Shown here: piece after piece, positions 7,663 through 16,419 of the stretch
Position numbering within the stretch: position 1 is the stretch's first letter
Layout: every line of letters starts with the position of its first letter
Assembly (NCBI GenBank): GCA_965652395.1
Contig: CBFGUW010000012.1
Span: forward strand, 60,131-124,130
Origin: Saccharospirillum sp965652395
GTDB lineage: Bacteria; Pseudomonadota; Gammaproteobacteria; Pseudomonadales; Natronospirillaceae
DNA: 64,000 bases
Direction of reading: 5' to 3'
Position numbers and translations under genes: made by a program
The notes under the pieces: model-generated
Told to the model about the DNA's origin: nothing
The model's input: the letters and a program-made list of their open reading frames with translations, nothing else
The model's database searches: none

Positions 7663-8598
7663 TTAGCCGGTCACCGGTGGCGGCGCCTCCGGGGAAGACA
7701 CCTGATCTTTTCGTTTACGCTCCTGACTCAAATAAACACCCAAAAACACCAGTCCTATCGCAATCCACTGACCGACGTTTAACCGCTCACCCAACAACGC
7801 CATCGAGAACAACAAGGTGAAAGCCGGGAGTAAGTTGGTGTAACCGGCGGCCACGGTGGCTTTCAGATAAGTTAGTGAATAGTTATACAAACCGTAAGCA
7901 CCCAAGGTGACCACCAAACCCAGATATACGAGCAAACCGGCGGTGAACATGGATATCTCTGTCGGCCATTCGGAAGCCAATGCCAGCGGTAAAAAGAAAA
8001 CGGCTCCGACAAAACTTTGCAAGGCGGTGAGGAAGAAAGCGGAGTAGCGGCGGGTCAAATGTTTTACCAATAGGGTGTATCCCACGGCGCTGCACATGGC
8101 GAGCAGTTCCAGGAAGTTGCCGAGAATCGCGTTGGGTGCCTGTTCGTCGTCTTCTCCGGTGACGGTCATCCAGACGACTCCGGACACGGCGACGGCGAAA
8201 CCGAGCCACTGCCGCCATTGGCTGCGTTCGCGCAAAATGAAAAAGGCGGCGACTGCGGTCAGTAGCGGCAGCATGGCGGTGATCATGCCAGCTTGGCCTG
8301 CACTGGTGTACTGAAGCGCTTTGGCTTCGAAGATGAAATAAAGGCAGGGCTCGAACAGGGCCATGCCCAGCAGGTATTTCCAGTCGCCTTTTTGGTAGTT
8401 GAAGCCGTGACGCAGCCAGGGCCATACGACCAGGAAGGCGAGGGAGCCTATGCTCATTCGGAGGAATACGACGATCATCGGGGCGAGGTCGTTGACGGCG
8501 ATTTTCAGTGCAATAAAGGAGCTGCCCCAGATCACCATGGCGAGCATCAACGCCAGGTGGGACCGCAGTACGACATTCCGAATTTTCAATGTTCCCAT
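7663..8598 (-). CDS. EamA/DMT-family transporter
   Basis: A 311-residue integral membrane protein with about ten hydrophobic segments arranged as two EamA repeats (first repeat begins LMLAMVIWGSSFIALKIAV). The family exports or imports small metabolites such as amino acids, but the substrate cannot be read from sequence. The ATG at 8598 was chosen because AGGAGG lies 7 bases upstream; that Shine-Dalgarno lies inside a perfect 7-bp hairpin (8605-8624), so translation may be structurally controlled. Confidence 0.9.
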   Translation of the reverse strand: MGTLKIRNVVLRSHLALMLAMVIWGSSFIALKIAVNDLAPMIVVFLRMSIGSLAFLVVWPWLRHGFNYQKGDWKYLLGMALFEPCLYFIFEAKALQYTSAGQAGMITAMLPLLTAVAAFFILRERSQWRQWLGFAVAVSGVVWMTVTGEDDEQAPNAILGNFLELLAMCSAVGYTLLVKHLTRRYSAFFLTALQSFVGAVFFLPLALASEWPTEISMFTAGLLVYLGLVVTLGAYGLYNYSLTYLKATVAAGYTNLLPAFTLLFSMALLGERLNVGQWIAIGLVFLGVYLSQERKRKDQVSSPEAPPPVTG

Positions 8599-8604
8599 GA
8601 TGTT

Positions 8605-8624
8605 GCCTCCTGACTGAAGGAGGC
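8605..8624 (-). promoter_or_regulatory. Hairpin enclosing the ribosome-binding site of the EamA gene
   Basis: GCCTCCT (8605-8611) and AGGAGGC (8618-8624) are perfectly complementary with a 6-base loop. On the minus-strand mRNA the downstream arm is the AGGAGG Shine-Dalgarno, ending 7 bases before the start codon. Regulation by melting is an inference. Confidence 0.5.
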
Positions 8625-8716
8625 ATTGTGCACATTTCAAAAAAGGAGAACAGGTCTCAGGACGCGCATTTGAAAGCCGGGGCCGGGGACTTGTTAAGCA
8701 CGCCTAAACGGAGGTC

Positions 8717-9259
8717 TCACCATTCCAGATTGACCAGTATGTCCATTTCGGCGCTTAGAGAAACATCGTCCGAAGGAGGGTGCCCGCTGCTTTTCACCCG
8801 AACAAACAGGTCTTGTCGGCGCAAGTAGTCGCCAATGTCAGCTTCGTCTTCAACACTGAGCAAGATGCTGCGTTGCCCTTCTACAGGCTCATCGCCGGAT
8901 TCGATGTAAGCTACCAAAGTTTCGTTGTCGTTGTTCGGGTTATCATCGTAGTCAAAGAAGACGCTCATGCCGTCGATGAAATTAAGATCGTCGTCCTGTT
9001 CGCTGGTAACCGTCAACTGAAAGCGGGTGACATAGGAATCACCGATGTTCGAGCGGTGGATACCGTTGTTTTCGAAAGCTGATGTTTGGGTAATGTCGAA
9101 AGAAGTGAAATCACCGCCAAAATCAAGGAATACGGGCAAACCAGAGCCCTGAACCTCGGTATTGCTGGTGGCGGTCACTTCCACCTTTCCGATTTGGTCG
9201 CAAGCTGTTAGAAAAAGGGTCAGCGCCAGTGCCATTGTGGTGGTAACCAGGGTTTTCAT
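8717..9259 (-). CDS. Putative lipoprotein of unknown function
   Basis: 180 residues with a lipoprotein signal peptide (MALALTLFLTAC). The mature part is acidic and strand-rich, with DYDDNPNNDNET-type Asp/Asn stretches that could bind calcium, and no recognised domain. It lies downstream of the glyA1 terminator on the same strand, so it probably has its own promoter between 9260 and 9292. Likely an envelope protein. Confidence 0.7.
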   Translation of the reverse strand: MKTLVTTTMALALTLFLTACDQIGKVEVTATSNTEVQGSGLPVFLDFGGDFTSFDITQTSAFENNGIHRSNIGDSYVTRFQLTVTSEQDDDLNFIDGMSVFFDYDDNPNNDNETLVAYIESGDEPVEGQRSILLSVEDEADIGDYLRRQDLFVRVKSSGHPPSDDVSLSAEMDILVNLEW

Positions 9260-9292
9260 ACTGCTACTCCAAGTCGACCGTTAGAAAAAAGC

Positions 9293-9316
9293 AAAGGAGG
9301 CCAAGGCCTCCTTTTT
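9293..9316 (-). terminator. Rho-independent terminator downstream of glyA1
   Basis: A 10-bp perfect stem AAAGGAGGCC/GGCCTCCTTT with a 2-base loop. Read on the minus strand it is followed by TTTGCTTTTTT. It lies about 70 bases past the glyA1 stop and before the lipoprotein start. Confidence 0.85.
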
Positions 9317-9387
9317 AATAGGACAGTGTCAGAGTTCGCGCTGCAGCCAGGCTAAAGCCTCACTCCAGAGCCCTCCCGACAGCTCAA

Positions 9388-10650
9388 TTATTTATAAACC
9401 GGCAGACGGCTACAAACTTCCAGTACCTTGCCTTTCACTTCTTCAATCACGGCATCGGCGTTGCCGTTTTCCAGGCCGTCGAGCACATCGCAAATCCAAC
9501 CGGCCAGTTCACCGGCTTCGGCTTCTTTGAAGCCTCGGCTGGTGATGGCGGGAGTACCGATGCGCAGGCCGGAGGTGACGAAGGGTGAGCGCGGGTCGTT
9601 GGGGACGGCGTTTTTGTTGACAGTGATGTTGGCGCGTCCTAAAGCGGCGTCGGCGTCTTTACCTGTGTATTCCTTGCCGATCAGGTCGACCAGGAAGAGG
9701 TGGTCTTCGGTGCCGCCGGAAACGATGTTGATGCCGCGCTCGAGGAAGACATCGACCATGGCTTTAGCGTTTTTAACAACCTGTGCCTGGTAGGTTTTGA
9801 AGTCGTCCGACATGGCTTCCTTGAAGCACACGGCTTTGGCGGCGATGACGTGCATCAGCGGGCCACCCTGGCTTTCGGGGAAGACGGCGAAGTTGAGCTT
9901 TTTGTTCAGCTCTTCGTCTTCACGCGCCAGGATCAAACCGCCACGCGGGCCGCGCAGGGTTTTGTGGGTGGTGGTGGTGACTACGTCGGCATAGGGCATG
10001 GGGCTTGGGTAGACACCAGCGGCAACCAAGCCAGCGATGTGGGCCATGTCGACCAGGAAATAGGCGCCGACTTCATCGGCGATTTTACGGAAACGCGCCC
10101 AATCGACGATTTGGGAGTAGGCGGAGAAGCCGGCGATGATCATTTTCGGCTTGTGCTCACGGGCCAGTTGCTCGACCTGGTCGTAATCAATCTCGCCGGT
10201 CTCGGGGTTCAGACCATATTGAACGGCGTTGTAGATACGCCCGGAGAAGGATACCGCCGCGCCATGAGTCAGGTGACCACCGTGCGCGAGACTCATGCCC
10301 AACACGGTATCGCCCGGCTCGCACAGGGCCATGAAGACGGCGGCATTGGCCTGGGAACCGGAGTGCGGTTGAACGTTGGCATAACCGGCGCCGAACAGTT
10401 CTTTGGCGCGTTCGATGGCGAGGTTTTCCACGACATCGACGTATTCGCAACCGCCGTAGTAACGCTTGGCGGGGTAGCCTTCGGCGTATTTGTTGGTGAG
10501 CTGGGAGCCTTGAGCCTGCATCACCCGGGGCGAGGTGTAGTTTTCAGAAGCAATCAGTTCGATGTGCTCTTCCTGGCGCTTGCGCTCGGATTCCATGGCA
10601 TTCCACAGATCGGCATCGTAATCCGCTAGGGTCTGGGTGGTGTCAAACAT
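9388..10650 (-). CDS. glyA: Serine hydroxymethyltransferase, copy 1
   Basis: Interconverts serine and glycine with tetrahydrofolate, the main source of one-carbon units. 420 residues, full length. HIELIASENYTSPRVMQAQG opens the protein and TTTHKTLRGPRGGLILA holds the PLP lysine. GGGAGACAGCCC places a ribosome-binding site before the ATG at 10650. Transcribed alone, unlike copy 2 at 33054, which sits in the glycine-cleavage cluster; this copy is probably the housekeeping enzyme. Confidence 0.97.
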   Translation of the reverse strand: MFDTTQTLADYDADLWNAMESERKRQEEHIELIASENYTSPRVMQAQGSQLTNKYAEGYPAKRYYGGCEYVDVVENLAIERAKELFGAGYANVQPHSGSQANAAVFMALCEPGDTVLGMSLAHGGHLTHGAAVSFSGRIYNAVQYGLNPETGEIDYDQVEQLAREHKPKMIIAGFSAYSQIVDWARFRKIADEVGAYFLVDMAHIAGLVAAGVYPSPMPYADVVTTTTHKTLRGPRGGLILAREDEELNKKLNFAVFPESQGGPLMHVIAAKAVCFKEAMSDDFKTYQAQVVKNAKAMVDVFLERGINIVSGGTEDHLFLVDLIGKEYTGKDADAALGRANITVNKNAVPNDPRSPFVTSGLRIGTPAITSRGFKEAEAGELAGWICDVLDGLENGNADAVIEEVKGKVLEVCSRLPVYK

Positions 10651-11041
10651 GGGCTGTCTCCCGCTTTATAAAGTTGTCTGCCGTGGCAGAAATCACTGAC
10701 GAAAGCCGACTCATCAGTCAACTTTTGTTCAATCATTTCCGGGGGTTTGGGAAAGGGGCGTATTGTACATAAAGCGGTCGGCTTTCCCACTGTTTTGCCT
10801 CTGCTCGGGGAGACGGAAGACGCTGAACGGGAGACGCCTGGCCTGGTTCAGCGTCTCCCGTCTCCCATACAGCTTCCAGCGCCCCGCCAGGGGCCCTCAT
10901 TCGAGACTTTCCAAAAGCCCCCCTTTTCAATACTCTATCGCCCAACAATTCAGCTCTCGGGGCAGGTTACCCTCGGCCAATCGATGCCGAACAGCGGTCG
11001 CCCCGCTTCCACCCTCCCAACTCTTTGCTATAGGTGCACTG
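10651..11041. other. Divergent intergenic region glyA1/ettA with GGGAGACG repeat
   Basis: A 391-base gap between divergent genes with no credible gene; it must hold both promoters. Repeat copy 2 occupies 10808-10866. An open frame continuous with ettA runs back to 10763, but it crosses the repeat and lacks similarity to EttA, so it is treated as non-coding. Confidence 0.6.
10808..10866. repeat. GGGAGACG/CGTCTCCC repeat, copy 2
   Basis: Left arm GGGAGACGGAAGACGCTGAAC (21 bases, 10808-10828) and right arm 10846-10866 pair with one mismatch. A third GGGAGACG unit lies in the 17-base loop. Confidence 0.85.
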
Positions 11042-12697
11042 GTGGCTCAATACGTATTCACGATGAACCGTGTGGGCAAAATCGTCCCGCCGAAACAGGA
11101 AATTCTCAAGGATATCTCACTGTCGTTCTTCCCCGGCGCCAAGATCGGTGTGCTCGGCCTGAATGGCTCTGGTAAGTCCACGCTGCTGCGCATCATGGCG
11201 GGTGTCGATAAAGACTACATCGGCGAGGCGCGCCCGCAACCTGGCCTGAACATCGGTTACCTGCCGCAGGAGCCGGAACTGGACGACAGCAAAAATGTTC
11301 GCGAGGTGGTCGAGGAGGCGCTGGCTCACATTCACAATGCCCAGGCCCGGCTGGAAGAGATTTACGCGGCCTATGCCGAACCGGATGCCGACTTCGACAA
11401 ACTGGCGTCCGAGCAGCAAGAGCTGGAAAACATCATCAACGCGGCCGAGGGCCATAACCTCGACAACCGTCTGGAACAGGCCGCCGATGCGCTGCGCCTG
11501 CCACCCTGGGAAGCTCAGGTGAAGCACCTGTCCGGTGGTGAGCGCCGCCGTGTTGCCTTGTGCCGTTTGCTGCTGTCCAACCCCGATATGCTGCTGCTCG
11601 ACGAACCGACCAACCATTTGGATGCCGAGTCCGTCGCCTGGCTGGAACGTTTCCTTCATGAATTCAGCGGCACCGTGGTGGCCATCACGCACGATCGTTA
11701 CTTCCTCGACAACGTGGCCGGCTGGATTCTCGAACTCGACCGCGGCCACGGCATTCCCTTCGAGGGCAATTACAGCCAGTGGCTGGAAAACAAGGAAAAA
11801 CGCCTGGAAATGGAAGCCAAGCAGCAAGCGTCCCACGAGAAGGCTATCAAATCCGAACTGGAGTGGGTTCGCCAGAACGCCAAGGGGCGTCAGGCCAAGT
11901 CCAAGGCCCGCCTGCGTCAGTTCGAGGAAATGAACTCTCGCGAATTCCAGACCCGGAACGAAACGAACGAAATTTACATTCCGCCCGGCCCACGCCTGGG
12001 TGATGTGGTGATCGAGGCCGACAACGTCGCCAAGTCGTACGATGACAATCTGCTCTATGAAAACCTGTCGTTTGCCGTGCCTCCGGGTGCCATTGTCGGT
12101 GTGATCGGCGGTAACGGCGCCGGTAAATCCACTTTGTTCAAGATGATCGCGGGGCAGGAAACGCCGGATGAAGGCTCGGTGCGCGTGGGCGATACAGTGC
12201 ACCTCGCTTACGTGGGCCAGATGCGCGAACTCAACGGCGACAACACCGTCTGGGAGGAAGTCTCCGACGGTCAGGACATGATCTCCGTCAACGGTTATGA
12301 AATTCCGTCCCGTGCGTACATCGGCCGTTTCAATTTCAAAGGCAGCAGTCAGCAGAAATACGTCAAACAACTCTCCGGCGGTGAACGCAACCGGCTAAAC
12401 CTTGCTAAGCTGTTAAAGGAAGGTGGTAACGTCCTGCTGCTCGACGAACCGACCAACGATCTCGATGTGGAAACGCTGCGCGCCCTGGAAGAAGCCCTGC
12501 TGGCCTTCCCCGGCAGTGCCATCGTTATCTCGCACGACCGCTGGTTCCTCGACCGGGTGGCGACTCACATCCTGGCCTTCGAGGGTGACTCGAAAGCTGT
12601 GTTCTTCGAAGGCAACTTCACCGAGTATGACGCCGACTACCGCAAGCGCACGGGCAACGAAGGGCCCAAGCGCATGAAGTACAAGCGGATTCACTGA
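11042..12697 (+). CDS. ettA: Energy-dependent translational throttle protein EttA (ABC-F)
   Basis: An ABC-F ATPase that binds the ribosomal E site and gates entry into elongation according to ATP level. 551 residues against about 555 for E. coli EttA. Two ABC domains show GLNGSGKST and GGNGAGKST Walker A motifs, LSGGERRRVALC and LSGGERNRLNLAK signatures, and DEPTNHLD and DEPTNDLD Walker B motifs, with the linker and EttA C-terminus (KRMKYKRI). The start is the GTG at 11042, giving (M)AQYVFTMNRVGKIVPPK as in relatives, preceded by TAGGTG. Confidence 0.96.
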   Translation: MAQYVFTMNRVGKIVPPKQEILKDISLSFFPGAKIGVLGLNGSGKSTLLRIMAGVDKDYIGEARPQPGLNIGYLPQEPELDDSKNVREVVEEALAHIHNAQARLEEIYAAYAEPDADFDKLASEQQELENIINAAEGHNLDNRLEQAADALRLPPWEAQVKHLSGGERRRVALCRLLLSNPDMLLLDEPTNHLDAESVAWLERFLHEFSGTVVAITHDRYFLDNVAGWILELDRGHGIPFEGNYSQWLENKEKRLEMEAKQQASHEKAIKSELEWVRQNAKGRQAKSKARLRQFEEMNSREFQTRNETNEIYIPPGPRLGDVVIEADNVAKSYDDNLLYENLSFAVPPGAIVGVIGGNGAGKSTLFKMIAGQETPDEGSVRVGDTVHLAYVGQMRELNGDNTVWEEVSDGQDMISVNGYEIPSRAYIGRFNFKGSSQQKYVKQLSGGERNRLNLAKLLKEGGNVLLLDEPTNDLDVETLRALEEALLAFPGSAIVISHDRWFLDRVATHILAFEGDSKAVFFEGNFTEYDADYRKRTGNEGPKRMKYKRIH

Positions 12698-12768
12698 GAG
12701 ACGCTCCATTCCCGACGGGAAACGGGAGGCGCCGGTAAAGGCGCTTCCCATAGCTCGTCTCCCATCCT
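12698..12768. repeat. GGGAGACG repeat, copy 3 (degenerate)
   Basis: Begins at the ettA stop with GAGACGCTCC and ends CTCGTCTCCCATCC. The middle forms GGGAGGCGCC/GGCGCTTCCC, a stem-loop that may terminate ettA. More diverged than the other copies. Confidence 0.6.
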
Positions 12769-12792
12769 GCTGGTATAGATGTCGAGGATGCA

Positions 12793-14784
12793 ATGAACGC
12801 AAGGTCTGATCGACCGGGAACGAATGTCCCCGGTGGCCAAAAACGCCCGCTGGCCAAAAAACTGGGCATTCTGGTCGGTCTGGGTTTCAGCGCCGGTCTG
12901 CTCATGGCCATTGGTATCTGGTTGTTCACGCTTGGACTCGGCGTCGCCGGTGGCCTGTTCGGCACTCTGGCGATGTTCGGCAGCCTGGCATTGCTGATCG
13001 CCACCTTCCGCGTATACGCCTCGATAGCCCTCTCCATTGCCCAGAATGATCAGAAACACCTGCAAAATGCCCTGATTCAGGCGAAGGACATGCTCGACAC
13101 CAGCAAGCAATTGCGCGACGAGCACGTACTGCTGCAAAGCCTCTTTCAAAACCTGCCTTTTCCGGTCTGGCTGAAAGACCGGTTCGGTCGGTATCTGGTC
13201 GTCAACGACGCCCTGAAAACCCAATGGTGCGCAGGCCGCGACCCGAAAGGCGAAACCGATACCGAAGTTCTCAATGCCACTCTCGCCGAAGCCTTCATGA
13301 AAGCGGACGATGCGGCCCTGGGTTCACTCAAGCACCAAACGCTTGAGCTGAAAATGGACGTCACCGGAGAGGACTCGCGCTGGTATCGCATCGAACGCCA
13401 CCCGCTCGTCGGTGAAGACCGTAAAGCGGTGGGCGTGCTCGGTTTCGCAATCGACATCACCGGCTACAAAATCGCCGATGAAGCATTGCGCGCGGGCCAG
13501 TGGGTCGACCCGGTCACCAGCTTCGCCAACCAGCAGGGCTTGCGGCGCTTTCTGGAGGATGAAAACAGCCCCGAGGATGACCTCTGGTGCCTGCACGTCG
13601 ACATCGACCATTTCAAAGTCCTCAACGATTCGATGGGCAGCGACGCCGGTGACCAACTGCTTGGCCAACTCGGGAAGCGCCTGCAGGACCTCAGCCAGGA
13701 CGACGACTTCCTTGCCCGCACCGGCGCCGACGAATTCGTTATTTTCTGGTATGGCCACCCGGACGCGGCTCAGGATGACCGCAAAGACCGTCTCGCGGCG
13801 CTGCACCACCAACTGAAACAACCTTTTGCCATCGGCGACAACAGCTACAGCTTTACAGTCTCCATCGGAGCCGCTCGTGCGCCCCATCATGGTCAAAGCC
13901 CACAGGAGCTGCACCAAAACGCCGGAGTCGCCCTGTTCAACGCCAAAAAACACGGTCGCAATCAGGTTCACTGGTACCACAGCGACTATGAGGATCAGGC
14001 CCAACGCCGCCTGAACAAAGCACAAACACTCAAACGCGCACTCGAACAGCAGGATCTGGAAATCCACCTGCAACCGCGCATCGATTGCCGTACCGGCGAG
14101 ATCCAGGCACTGGAATCCCTCGTTCGCCTCAAAGCTGGACAGGGCGATCTGATCTACCCCGGCCATTTTATGGAGCTGGCGGAGCACAACGGCTCGGTCC
14201 GCGAGCTGGACCGCTGGGTGCTGGAACAAACACTGCTGTTGATTGCCCGTCAAATCAACGAAGGTGCCCAACCCATGCTGCTGGGCGTTAACCTCAGCGT
14301 GCAAAGCATCAACGAAGACACCCTCCAATATCTCAAGGCCTGGTACGATCGCAAACCCGATGCCTTGCGTTATCTGGAGATCGAAATTACCGAACACCAC
14401 CTGCCCGAACAGAACGACGGTTTCCGAGACATGCTGCGGGGTTTGTCCCGGCTGGGCATCACCCTGGCGCTGGACGACTTCGGTTCCGGCTACGCCAACC
14501 TCTCCCGCCTGCCCGACCTGCCCTTCCAGGTCATCAAACTGGACCGCAGCTTTATTCACGACCTGCCCAAATATGAAAAGCAGATGGCCGTGGTAAAAGC
14601 CGTCATCGACCTGTGCCAGTCACTGTCGATCGAAGTGGTGGCCGAAGGCGTGGAAACCGAAGAGGAACTCCACGCCGTCGCCGACCTGGGCTGCTACAGC
14701 ATTCAAGGCTATGTATACGCCAAGCCACGCCCCCTGGCGGAAGCCATTGAGTGGTTTGAGCAGAGGAAGTTGGCTAGACAATAG
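12793..14784 (+). CDS. Membrane-anchored PAS-GGDEF-EAL cyclic-di-GMP protein
   Basis: 663 residues: two N-terminal hydrophobic helices (about 25-75), a coiled segment, a PAS-like domain (about 115-230; FPVWLKDRFGRYLVVND), a GGDEF domain (about 240-400) and an EAL domain (about 410-655). The cyclase signature is GADEF rather than GGDEF, so the second Gly is replaced. The EAL signature is ESL with the metal-binding Glu kept. The other phosphodiesterase motifs (NLSVQS, EITE, DDFGSGYANLSRL, KLDRSFI, AEGVET, QGYVYAKP) are present. This favours a c-di-GMP phosphodiesterase with a doubtful, possibly GTP-binding regulatory, cyclase domain. Stands alone. Confidence 0.9.
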   Translation: MNARSDRPGTNVPGGQKRPLAKKLGILVGLGFSAGLLMAIGIWLFTLGLGVAGGLFGTLAMFGSLALLIATFRVYASIALSIAQNDQKHLQNALIQAKDMLDTSKQLRDEHVLLQSLFQNLPFPVWLKDRFGRYLVVNDALKTQWCAGRDPKGETDTEVLNATLAEAFMKADDAALGSLKHQTLELKMDVTGEDSRWYRIERHPLVGEDRKAVGVLGFAIDITGYKIADEALRAGQWVDPVTSFANQQGLRRFLEDENSPEDDLWCLHVDIDHFKVLNDSMGSDAGDQLLGQLGKRLQDLSQDDDFLARTGADEFVIFWYGHPDAAQDDRKDRLAALHHQLKQPFAIGDNSYSFTVSIGAARAPHHGQSPQELHQNAGVALFNAKKHGRNQVHWYHSDYEDQAQRRLNKAQTLKRALEQQDLEIHLQPRIDCRTGEIQALESLVRLKAGQGDLIYPGHFMELAEHNGSVRELDRWVLEQTLLLIARQINEGAQPMLLGVNLSVQSINEDTLQYLKAWYDRKPDALRYLEIEITEHHLPEQNDGFRDMLRGLSRLGITLALDDFGSGYANLSRLPDLPFQVIKLDRSFIHDLPKYEKQMAVVKAVIDLCQSLSIEVVAEGVETEEELHAVADLGCYSIQGYVYAKPRPLAEAIEWFEQRKLARQ

Positions 14785-14786
14785 TT

Positions 14787-14985
14787 ATGGGAGACGGGAA
14801 ACGCTGAAAGCTAGACGCAAAACCTTGCTCTAGCGTCAAGCGTCTCCCGTTTAGCGTCTAGCCCCTATCTGCGTCAAGCGTCTTCCGTTCAGCGTCAAGC
14901 AGCTATCTGCGTCAAGCGTCTCCCGTTTAGCGTCCAGCCCCTACTCAGCGTCAAGCGTCTCCCGTTTAGCATCCAGCATCTACCT
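14787..14985. repeat. GGGAGACG repeat, copy 4, expanded into a 38-bp tandem array
   Basis: A leading GGGAGACGGGAAACGCTGAA inverse unit (14789 on) is followed by four tandem units with GCGTCAAG at 14833, 14871, 14909 and 14948, a period of 38, 38 and 39 bases. Each unit reads roughly GCGTCAAGCGTCTCCCGTTT then AGCGTCCAGCCCCTACT. It fills the gap between the GGDEF/EAL gene and tRNA-Leu. Confidence 0.9.
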
Positions 14986-15057
14986 ATTGCAGTACGGCAA
15001 CGAATTCATTACTATCCCCGGCCCTGATCAGGGAGAGCCCTCTCCCTGCTGTCAGAT

Positions 15058-15142
<85 letters not shown>

Positions 15143-15342
15143 TCTTTTCTTAGTTTTCCCTATTCGACACCTCTCTGCTCCTCAAGGCCACTTCCTCTGT
15201 AGGAGCGCATGGTCCCCTGCGCGACTTTTATTTGTGTTGTGGCACCCCCTACCCTCAGACGATGGATCCTACCGGCGGCTGAGCTTGCATTTCCAGGCCA
15301 TCTCTACCAGACTAAACAAATGTTAATCGGATAACACTTGTT

Positions 15343-16419
15343 ATGACACCAACCGAACAACGCCTCCTGGCCGCGATCCGGCTGAACCCTTTGGCTACTC
15401 AACAGCAGTTGGCCGATGAACTGGGGCTCAGCCGTGAATCCGTCGCCGGTCATATCATGCGGCTCACGCGCCAGGGAAAAATCCTCGGCAAGGGCTACCT
15501 GCTGCCGGAGCAGGACCGAATCGTCGTGATTGGCGGCGCCAATGTCGACCTGACGGGCACCTCAAGTGGACCTTATCGACCGGAGGATTCAAACCCCGGT
15601 CACCTGACTCAGAGCGCCGGGGGCGTAGGTCGCAACATCGCCGAAAACCTGGCCCGTCTGGGCCATGATGTCACCCTGGTGACCTTGTTGGGCAACGACG
15701 CCAACGGCCACTGGCTGCGCGACCGTATCCTCGCCGCCGGTATCCGTACCGACGGATTGCTGCGCCATGCGGACCGGCCCACCAGCTCTTACCTCGCCAT
15801 GAACGATCATCAGGGCCATTTGGTCGGCGCCATCGCGGACATGGGCATCATCGATGACCTGACGCCGGAACGATTGATACCACTGCAATCCCTGCTGGTT
15901 TCCGCCACAGCCGTGATCGTCGAAGCCAATGTGCCAAGAGACACCCTCGCCTGGCTGGCCGACCTGCCCCTCCATGGTCGGCTCTACGCCGATGCCGTTT
16001 CCACAGCCAAGGCTCCCCGGCTTCAGCCCTTGTTGCATCGCCTGACCGGCCTCAAGGTCAACCAGAGCGAAGCCCGGGCGATTCTGGAAAAGCCCAAAGC
16101 CAGTCGCTCCAGCCTGGTCAACCAACTCCTGGAATACGGCATCCAGACCCTGGCACTGAGCCTGGGTTCGGAAGGTCTGCTGCTGGCCCAACCCGAAGCG
16201 CAGTGTCAGTTGCCGGTGTTCCGCGCAAACATAAAAAGCGATACGGGCGCGGGCGACGCCCTGCTTGCAGGCCTGATCCATGGTCAATTGAGCGATCAGA
16301 GCCTTGAAAACCAAGCCGCCTTTGCTTTGGGTTGCGCCGGTATGACCCTGGAATCCGACCGCGCCAACCACCCCCAACTCACCGAACATCAGGTACTCGA
16401 ATGGATCGCACAACGATGA
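15343..16419 (+). CDS. psuK: Pseudouridine kinase with N-terminal HTH
   Basis: 358 residues: an N-terminal winged-HTH (about 1-55; QQQLADELGLSRESVAGHIM) fused to a PfkB-family sugar kinase (about 60-350). The kinase shows IGGANVDLTG, SAGGVGRNIAENLARLG and the catalytic DTGAGDALLAG. PsuK phosphorylates pseudouridine to pseudouridine 5'-phosphate, which PsuG then splits. The ATGA overlap with psuG makes the pathway assignment firm. The HTH may make it self-regulating. Confidence 0.92.
   Translation: MTPTEQRLLAAIRLNPLATQQQLADELGLSRESVAGHIMRLTRQGKILGKGYLLPEQDRIVVIGGANVDLTGTSSGPYRPEDSNPGHLTQSAGGVGRNIAENLARLGHDVTLVTLLGNDANGHWLRDRILAAGIRTDGLLRHADRPTSSYLAMNDHQGHLVGAIADMGIIDDLTPERLIPLQSLLVSATAVIVEANVPRDTLAWLADLPLHGRLYADAVSTAKAPRLQPLLHRLTGLKVNQSEARAILEKPKASRSSLVNQLLEYGIQTLALSLGSEGLLLAQPEAQCQLPVFRANIKSDTGAGDALLAGLIHGQLSDQSLENQAAFALGCAGMTLESDRANHPQLTEHQVLEWIAQR

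Noticed and set aside
9700..10629. 309-codon frame antisense to glyA1
   Set aside because: Shadow of a well-conserved gene; no family resemblance or ribosome-binding site. The same holds for 1188-2192, 11117-12370, 13324-14559 and 46220-47269.
10763..11041. N-terminal extension of EttA
   Set aside because: The extension runs through the GGGAGACG repeat and has no similarity to EttA; the GTG at 11042 gives the family N-terminus.
14833..14985. CRISPR array
   Set aside because: The 38-bp units are contiguous, with no unique spacers of constant length and no cas genes nearby; it is a simple tandem repeat.
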